DNA from: a virus
Reading direction: 5' to 3' (one strand)
Virus record (IMG/VR): IMGVR_UViG_3300050821_005846
Coordinates: 1 to 45,935 of that record
DNA: 45,935 nucleotides
Position 1 is the stretch's first letter. Every line of letters begins with the position of its first letter. Of the stretch, positions 41,748 to 45,935 are shown in pieces. A program made the translations under genes and the position numbers. The notes under the pieces were generated by a model. It saw only the letters and a program-made list of their open reading frames with translations, did no database searches and was not told the DNA's origin.

Positions 41748-41993
41748 TTATTCCCTAGTGCCGACATATTTATCACCAAAATGTTCTTGTAGTGATGATC
41801 GCAACGTTCCTCTGCTGATTCCTAACACACGCGCGGTTTTGGATTGATTGTATTTACACATCTTCATAGTGGCCTCAAAGGTGATGCGATCTAACTCTTG
41901 CCGCAAAGTATTATAGACATTTTCTTCTTTTAGAATTAAAGCTTCTTTAACCATTGACTCAATGATTTCTGATAAATTTTGTTCTCTACTCAT
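41748..41993 (-). CDS. Fis-family DNA-binding protein
   Basis: The C-terminal part is a Fis-type helix-turn-helix: [20 protein letters not shown] followed by [17 protein letters not shown], which parallels the 'NQT.AA..MGI.RGTLRKKL' core of bacterial Fis. Residues 1-35 form the helical dimer part. ATG 41993 is chosen because GGAGAG lies 7 bases upstream, giving 81 residues; the open frame reaches 42038 without a ribosome site. Fis proteins bend DNA and control growth-phase genes. It overlaps the CsrA stop by 8 bases. Confidence 0.88.
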   Translation of the reverse strand: MSREQNLSEIIESMVKEALILKEENVYNTLRQELDRITFEATMKMCKYNQSKTARVLGISRGTLRSSLQEHFGDKYVGTRE

Positions 41994-42372
41994 CTTTGTA
42001 CTCTCCGTTTGATATTGTTTCCAATAGTCTTGTAACATTAATAAACATATTTAATCTTTCGCGTTGGTTCATAGTCATCGCGCCGTTATGGTTTATATCA
42101 TCACTTAAATAATGAAGAGAACCATCTTTAATGCTGAATGTATATCTATTATTCAGCATATCATATATCTGCATTTTTTTTCTCCATGAATTAGCATCAT
42201 TTAATGATGATTTAAGATCTATTCGTTGTTGAATTTCTTCACGATGTATAGGGATATCTGGAGGAGCATCAGCACCTATTAATACTTGACGACCTTTAAC
42301 ACCTAAGATTTTAAGATATATATTCCCATTTATTACAATACGCTCGCCTATTCTTCTCGTTAAAATTAACAC
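41986..42372 (-). CDS. csrA: CsrA-like RNA-binding regulator with a long C-terminal extension
   Basis: Residues 1-55 align without gaps to Csr[11 protein letters not shown] (RNA-contacting Leu4, Thr5, Arg6, Arg7 kept), [20 protein letters not shown], and HREEI with Arg44. All residues needed for GGA-motif binding are present. CsrA is normally 60-65 residues. Here about 72 more follow ([40 protein letters not shown]), of no recognised kind. The GTG start has ACAAGGAG 6 bases upstream, itself a CsrA-type binding core, so it may repress itself. It should bind mRNA leaders of phage or host and change their translation. Confidence 0.95.
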   Translation of the reverse strand: MLILTRRIGERIVINGNIYLKILGVKGRQVLIGADAPPDIPIHREEIQQRIDLKSSLNDANSWRKKMQIYDMLNNRYTFSIKDGSLHYLSDDINHNGAMTMNQRERLNMFINVTRLLETISNGEYKDE

Positions 42373-42406
42373 TAACTTCTCCTTGTTTTACGTTTTAAAA
42401 TTACTA

Positions 42407-42688
42407 TTAACCTTGTTTTAACCTCAATTTGGTTGCTAATGCGTCGGTTATATGTTGAGCAATATATTCCATATCATCAGTGTCGAGTTCGTTCAAACAA
42501 TCAAGTATCGTGTCCTTTATGCTGAATCCATTGATGATATAATCTGGATTTTTGATAGGGGGTGCTATTGTTGTGCCCGATACATAGATAGGATTTTTGA
42601 GTGTGTAATGACATTCATCACAAACCCATTCACCATGACATTTGCAGTAAATACTATGCATAATTTCTTTTTGTTGATTCATCGACAC
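42407..42688 (-). CDS. Zinc-ribbon hypothetical protein (93 aa)
   Basis: GTG 42688 has GAGGA suitably placed; ATG 42682 is the alternative. The N-terminus has a four-Cys cluster, YCKCHGEWVCDECHY, expected to bind zinc. Then comes an acidic helical part (FSIKDTILDCLNELDTDDME, YIAQHITDALATKLRL). No family recognised. It is the gene upstream of csrA, probably in the same transcript. Confidence 0.7.
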   Translation of the reverse strand: MSMNQQKEIMHSIYCKCHGEWVCDECHYTLKNPIYVSGTTIAPPIKNPDYIINGFSIKDTILDCLNELDTDDMEYIAQHITDALATKLRLKQG

Positions 42689-42882
42689 GGGCAATCCTCA
42701 CAATTTAATCTGTTACATAAATCACATGGTTCATGATCACAATAGTTTTCGATTAAGGATTGGATTTTCATATACAAATTATCATTTTTATTTTTCGATT
42801 CTATATTAGGATTAAATTCCCATGAACTGGATTCACTCCATTCTAAAATTATTTATAATTCATCTTTCGTAAAGTCATTCAT
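42679..42882 (-). pseudogene. Cys-rich small gene interrupted by an in-frame TAA
   Basis: GAGG and ATG 42882 open a frame (MNDFTKDEL) that meets TAA at 42855-42853. The same frame then continues for 57 codons as IILEWSESSSWEFNPN, then DNLYMKIQSLIENYCDHEPC and DLCNRLNCEDCPCR, to TGA 42681. The two parts read like one protein of a familiar phage type (MTKEEL.xILEW...KIQSLI..YC.H...C). A single base change would restore it. Either it is a nonsense-mutated gene, a mixed population or an assembly error, or a 30-residue form is made from an internal ATG. Confidence 0.65.
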
Positions 42883-42917
42883 TGCTTAACCTCACATGCA
42901 CAATTTTTGGCAGTTAA

Positions 42918-43028
42918 TTAACCAATTATTTGCGAAATTATTACACCATCGTAAATTGTATGAGCTATAAAAACTACTACAAACGTGAACAATAGTCCGC
43001 ACAGAAACCCTTGAGTATTATGTTCCAT
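42918..43028 (-). CDS. Tiny membrane protein (36 aa)
   Basis: ATG 43028 overlaps the upstream stop (TAATG). The product has one transmembrane helix (FLCGLLFTFVVVFIAHTIY) and a short tail. The overlap chain with its upstream neighbours supports it as a real gene. Function unknown. Confidence 0.6.
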   Translation of the reverse strand: MEHNTQGFLCGLLFTFVVVFIAHTIYDGVIISQIIG

Positions 43029-43192
43029 TATTCCATTTCCTTTAGTTCGGAGGATTGTTGATTTACTATTTCATTTATAGTTTCAGCAATTTCGTGCCTA
43101 AATGATTCCGACTCATTTCTTTGATTTAATCTGGATAGCAGGCAGCTTGAATACTCAATCAACTGCATTATCTGTTTTTCGCTAATTATCAT
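43028..43192 (-). CDS. Small helical protein (54 aa)
   Basis: The frame starts with ATG 43192 inside an ATGA overlap and ends with TAATG into the next gene. The product is helical and Glu-rich (MIISEKQIMQLIEYSSCLLS, HEIAETINEIVNQQSSELKE). No family recognised. Confidence 0.6.
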   Translation of the reverse strand: MIISEKQIMQLIEYSSCLLSRLNQRNESESFRHEIAETINEIVNQQSSELKEME

Positions 43193-43314
43193 GAGTGCAC
43201 CGTTCCTTTAATAAATAACTCTATCCACCACCATACGCCGCTTCCAGATAAACAGCACAGTGAATAATATATCCATGGAGCTAGGGTTATGCGTTTATTT
43301 TCTCTAATCTTCAT
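43189..43314 (-). CDS. Small membrane protein (41 aa)
   Basis: ATG 43314 overlaps the stop of the 362-residue gene as ATGA. The product, MKIRENKRITLAPWIYYSLC followed by CLSGSGVWWWIELFIKGTVH, has a basic start and one Trp-rich hydrophobic stretch. It is probably membrane-associated. Support is the overlap at both ends. Function unknown. Confidence 0.58.
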   Translation of the reverse strand: MKIRENKRITLAPWIYYSLCCLSGSGVWWWIELFIKGTVHS

Positions 43315-44399
43315 CGGTAACATTCTCCACATTTGATGCATTTATATTGAGATGGACAGCTAAGAAAACAGGCGTCTAAATCAGGCTCATGGTCACATTT
43401 ACCCTGAAAATAATCAGGATCGTCTTTGACTTTTTGGGTGATATCCACACCATCCGCGATAATTTTTACGTCCCAAATTGTTTCATCGTTACATTTAATA
43501 CATTTCGAAATAAAATACATTCCAGATTGAGATAATGTTTTTTTGTAATCGTGCTGGCATCCGGTTGTTCCGTTAACTAAGGTTATTTTTCCTGACCCTT
43601 TAGGCTCAATAGCACCCGGAAAGGGTAGCATGTCATCAGATTCAAATCCTTTTATGTCGCCTTCGAATAGTGGTTGGTATTCTTCACGCTTGCCTAGTTT
43701 TGCGCCGGAGACGTTCCAGTATTCATCAGTTACTTTCGTATATTTTATTTTTTCAGTCCATTCATGATCGCAGTAGAAATAATCAGAATAGTGGGTATCC
43801 AAAATATCTAATCCACATTTTTTGCATGGATTTTTATTAGATATTGGCTCAAGCATACTTGACCAATATGCAATCTGTGCTTCGATTAGCGCGGCTTTGG
43901 TGGGGTAAAGTTTGGACTCACAAATAATTAAACCTTTAATTGAATAACATTGTTCTCCGTTAATATCACAACCTAACTGCTCGCAAATAACATCCTCAAA
44001 CGGTTGATGATTAACTATTCGCCAAATATGAGCGCCTTCTTTGTATTGCGGCTCTGGCTCGGTTAATTCCTCTGGCTTATCTATCTTTTTTACAGCATAC
44101 CAACGCCCGTTAATTACCCTATACTCACCGGCGCATACAGATACACTGCAGTTAGATGTAAATATTTCTTCCAGTATTTCGCCGAAATAACCCGGTTCTA
44201 TTGATTCTGGCTGGGTTAATTCGCGAAGCTTTGTGATTAGATCGTCGATACTGTATGCCACATAAATACATAGATGATTATCATGATTAAAGAGTTCGAA
44301 TTTAACTTTATCACTCCAGCCAAATTCATACATACAATAGAATTTGTTGTGTTCTAACATGATATTATGTGCAATTTTAAGCTTTTCGCAGTCAATCAT
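43311..44399 (-). CDS. Large accessory protein with zinc ribbons (362 aa)
   Basis: The largest protein of the accessory block. It has scattered CxxC pairs (PCKKCGLDILD, SKCIKCNDE, YKCIKCGECYR) and a Cys-rich end that repeat roughly every 80-120 residues. The middle carries YDIDDL-like alpha/beta segments (CIYVAYSIDDLITKLRELTQ) and EYQPLFEGDIKGFESDDM. It looks like a composite of small domains of the kind found one by one in other phage accessory genes. No enzymatic motif seen and no family recognised. Confidence 0.7.
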   Translation of the reverse strand: MIDCEKLKIAHNIMLEHNKFYCMYEFGWSDKVKFELFNHDNHLCIYVAYSIDDLITKLRELTQPESIEPGYFGEILEEIFTSNCSVSVCAGEYRVINGRWYAVKKIDKPEELTEPEPQYKEGAHIWRIVNHQPFEDVICEQLGCDINGEQCYSIKGLIICESKLYPTKAALIEAQIAYWSSMLEPISNKNPCKKCGLDILDTHYSDYFYCDHEWTEKIKYTKVTDEYWNVSGAKLGKREEYQPLFEGDIKGFESDDMLPFPGAIEPKGSGKITLVNGTTGCQHDYKKTLSQSGMYFISKCIKCNDETIWDVKIIADGVDITQKVKDDPDYFQGKCDHEPDLDACFLSCPSQYKCIKCGECYR

Positions 44400-44563
44400 G
44401 GATATAATTCCTCAAGTTTGTTTAATATTTCTCGTATTTCCAGAATGCAATCATGAGACTTATCAATTCGTCTAATATCCATATATGCTGAACAATCCAG
44501 CATTAATCTTTCTATTTTATTTGCACTTAAATGTATAACTTTCACGGTATTTTCATAATCCAT
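44396..44563 (-). CDS. Small helical protein (55 aa)
   Basis: ATG 44563 (or 44566) overlaps the upstream gene, and the stop overlaps the start of the 362-residue gene as ATGA. The product is helical (VKVIHLSANKIERLMLDCSA, CILEIREILNKLEELYP). No family recognised. Confidence 0.62.
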   Translation of the reverse strand: MDYENTVKVIHLSANKIERLMLDCSAYMDIRRIDKSHDCILEIREILNKLEELYP

Positions 44564-44912
44564 CATTTTTGTTCTCCCGATGCATTTCTAACCATTCATC
44601 AACAGCTTGATAACTACCTTGCGATTGATAAGGCGTATGATTGTAAATGTACGAGCATATTTCAAATATGTATCTACGATTAATCGAATCAGCTGCACCA
44701 CAGGCACCCTTTAAATCATTCGCAAGCATGGCGTGAACAAAACCGCCTGGCTTCCAACCTTTTAATACATAATTATCAATTGTGTCTTTTGTTCTGCGGG
44801 GGATATTATGTTCTTGATTGTGATTTAATTGTTCAAGTTCTTCATCACGCCTAACTGATCGCATTAAATCTTCGAAGCTATCAAATGACTCAATCATTAC
44901 ATCATCATTCAT
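44553..44912 (-). CDS. Hypothetical accessory protein, paralogous to the 34.1 kb gene (119 aa)
   Basis: The core NYVLKGWKPGGFVHAMLAND, LKGACGAADS, YIFEICSYIYNHTPYQSQGS and VDEWLEMHR is a family seen in many phages. The 75-residue protein at 34149-34376 carries a shorter version. An acidic N-terminal lead (SFEDLMRSVRRDEELEQL) is extra here. ACAAGGATTATTC precedes the start. Role unknown. Confidence 0.75.
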   Translation of the reverse strand: MNDDVMIESFDSFEDLMRSVRRDEELEQLNHNQEHNIPRRTKDTIDNYVLKGWKPGGFVHAMLANDLKGACGAADSINRRYIFEICSYIYNHTPYQSQGSYQAVDEWLEMHRENKNDGL

Positions 44913-45138
44913 GAATAATCCTTGTTTTTAAATGTTTAAGACAATCGTCCTGATTAAAATAATTTTTGCACAAATTCATTTCAACATTAATTAAACCTAC
45001 ATCTGATGATTTTATCTTTGAATGATCACCTAAATATCCATCACCACAACCCGTTAACATGAACATCAAACAAATGATCATGACAGTTAAACAAAATGAG
45101 GCTAACGCTTCGGCCGCTATTAATAGATTATGCTTCAT
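44905..45138 (-). CDS. Lipoprotein (77 aa)
   Basis: A lipoprotein signal is clear: hydrophobic segment ALASFCLTVMIICLMFM and lipobox LTGC at residues 28-31. The mature part of about 47 residues has two more cysteines (NLCKNYF, DDCLKH). Phage lipoproteins of this size are often superinfection-exclusion factors, but nothing here proves it. It overlaps both neighbours. Confidence 0.8.
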   Translation of the reverse strand: MKHNLLIAAEALASFCLTVMIICLMFMLTGCGDGYLGDHSKIKSSDVGLINVEMNLCKNYFNQDDCLKHLKTRIIHE

Positions 45139-45322
45139 TGCGTTTTTCCTGATGATATCGATATGAAGTTAAATCTCCAGCCAATGAATAAAGTTTAACA
45201 ATCAAACTATCAATTTCGATTAATGAAAGGCTAAAATAGGTAAGATTTTTATTTAGAGCGGTAATGGTTACATCATGATCAAAACTATTGTGAATATTGG
45301 GCTTTACAGATATGTTTAACAT
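45128..45322 (-). CDS. Hypothetical protein (64 aa)
   Basis: A beta-then-helix protein (MLNISVKPNIHNSFDHDVTI, LTYFSLSLIEIDSLIVKLYS) directly after the promoter at 45355-45383. It overlaps the lipoprotein gene by 11 bases. No family recognised. Confidence 0.7.
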   Translation of the reverse strand: MLNISVKPNIHNSFDHDVTITALNKNLTYFSLSLIEIDSLIVKLYSLAGDLTSYRYHQEKRNEA

Positions 45323-45354
45323 TTTTATGCCTCATGGCTTAATTAATATTGTTT

Positions 45355-45383
45355 ATTATAACGCATTGCATTTAATATAACAA
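45355..45383 (-). promoter_or_regulatory. Consensus-like leftward promoter of the accessory block
   Basis: Minus strand TTGTTA (45383-45378), 17-bp spacer, perfect TATAAT (45360-45355). It drives the 64-residue, lipoprotein and downstream accessory genes. Confidence 0.78.
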
Positions 45384-45557
45384 TTCATTTAATACTGAAT
45401 CTCTACAGGTTAACGGGCGGATAAACATTTCAATATTGTTTTCCGTTTCGCTGGTTAAAAAATAACTTAACCATTTTTGCTTGGTGTATAACCCATCATG
45501 ATTCAAATGGGTTAGTAATGAAGTTTTAGATGTTTCGTTGAATTCGTCAATAGTCAT
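45372..45557 (-). CDS. Hypothetical protein (61 aa)
   Basis: ATG 45557 is chosen because it lies directly after the upstream stop; the longer frame to 45668 would overlap that gene by 110 bases. The product (MTIDEFNETSKTSLLTHLNH, DGLYTKQKWLSYFLTSE) looks like a small helical domain. The -35 box of the next promoter lies in its last codons. Confidence 0.65.
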   Translation of the reverse strand: MTIDEFNETSKTSLLTHLNHDGLYTKQKWLSYFLTSETENNIEMFIRPLTCRDSVLNELLY

Positions 45558-45558
45558 G

Positions 45559-45879
45559 TTAATTCCAATCAATTGAAGATAAGAAAGCAACATTTTCTTC
45601 TGAGTCGCCAAATTGTTTGTAATATCGAATAAAATTGTATGCGTGAATTCTGAAACCGTGTGCTTCATTAGGGCATAAATCTAAGCGACATCCGTATTCT
45701 GAACCGTCATCAAACAACACATTAATTTTTGTTTTGTAATAACCGCCTTCGGGATCGTGTGATAAACCAACGTTTACCGCTTTACGTTCAAAATCTTCAA
45801 ACTTTAACAATGAATTTTCTTCAAATTCACCTGATTCACTCCACAACACGTATACAAATAATGGTTTAATCTTTTTCAT
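45559..45879 (-). CDS. Accessory protein, possibly LPD25-like (106 aa)
   Basis: The sequence LFVYVLWSESGEFEENSLLK, GGYYKTKINVLFDDGSEYGC and RLDLCPNEAHGFRIHAYNFI resembles a small domain found within large polyvalent proteins of phages and plasmids (LPD25-type; recognised from memory, unchecked). No catalytic residues seen. The start lies inside the terminal repeat, and the promoter is at 73-101 across the circle junction. Confidence 0.72.
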   Translation of the reverse strand: MKKIKPLFVYVLWSESGEFEENSLLKFEDFERKAVNVGLSHDPEGGYYKTKINVLFDDGSEYGCRLDLCPNEAHGFRIHAYNFIRYYKQFGDSEENVAFLSSIDWN

Positions 45880-45935
45880 GTTTATTGCCTTGTTTAATTA
45901 ATATGAGCTAATTATAACAAACAAATTAATATATA
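45839..45935. repeat. Terminal direct repeat, right copy
   Basis: Exact copy of bases 1-97. It shows that the contig ends where it begins. The unique genome is 45,838 bases. Confidence 0.97.

Noticed and set aside
41993-42038. Longer Fis start at 42038
   Set aside because: No ribosome site; ATG 41993 has GGAGAG at good spacing and fits the usual Fis length better.
42853-42855. Stop-codon reassignment (TAA read as an amino acid)
   Set aside because: Many other genes end cleanly on TAA with overlapping starts, so a general recoding is not supported; a local mutation is simpler.
1-45838. CRISPR array, integrase, transposase, reverse transcriptase/DGR
   Set aside because: No regularly spaced repeats and no protein with the motifs of these families was seen on either strand.

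Overview
The window is a complete genome of a tailed, contractile-tail (myovirus-type) bacteriophage. Its first 97 bases and last 97 bases are identical, so the sequence closes into a circle of 45,838 unique bases, either a circularly permuted packaged genome or an assembly overlap. The genome is AT-rich. Its virion genes belong to the DUF1073-portal / DUF2184-capsid / DUF3383-sheath / DUF3277-tube lineage. From memory, size, base composition and gene content recall the Acinetobacter Obolenskvirus group, but no search was run. Host-type sigma-70 promoters, a Fis-like protein and a CsrA homologue point to a low-GC gammaproteobacterium such as Moraxellaceae or Legionellales (inference). I saw no integrase, transposase or CI-type repressor, so a lytic life style is likely.

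Layout. (1) 159-8169, plus strand: large terminase, portal, a 50-residue protein, a Tad2-like (DUF2829) anti-Thoeris protein, Mu-F-like head protein, a 616-base gene-free stretch that looks like a large structured RNA with its own promoter and an embedded tRNA-like element, then protease/scaffold, cement and major capsid proteins. (2) 8211-8593, minus strand: two small membrane or secreted proteins. (3) 8737-31219, plus strand: head-tail connectors, an intercalated homing endonuclease, sheath, tube, frameshifted tail assembly chaperone, short tape measure, baseplate, several fibre/adhesin genes, a ParB-methyltransferase, a small terminase far from its partner, a small membrane protein, endolysin and a VRR-NUC nuclease. 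(4) 31232-36694, minus strand: early recombination/replication genes (SF2 helicase, endonuclease VII-like protein, SSB-like protein, P-loop ATPase). (5) 36793-41516, plus strand: Cro-like regulator, small genes, winged-helix initiator, DnaB-type helicase and a cold-shock protein. (6) 41748-45879, minus strand: Fis-like protein, CsrA with a long extra C-terminus, and an accessory block of small, often Cys-rich or membrane genes, one broken by a nonsense codon.

How it works together. Divergent host-type promoters near 36.7 kb drive the two replication arms. Others near the genome junction, 4.6 kb, 8.6 kb and 45.4 kb serve the accessory, RNA and structural blocks. Four minus-strand promoters and one plus-strand promoter share a near-identical TTGTTA, 17-bp spacer, TATAAT-like architecture. 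The features most worth following are the large RNA, the Tad2-like gene inside the head operon, and the CsrA / Fis / cold-shock trio, which could retarget host post-transcriptional and nucleoid regulation.
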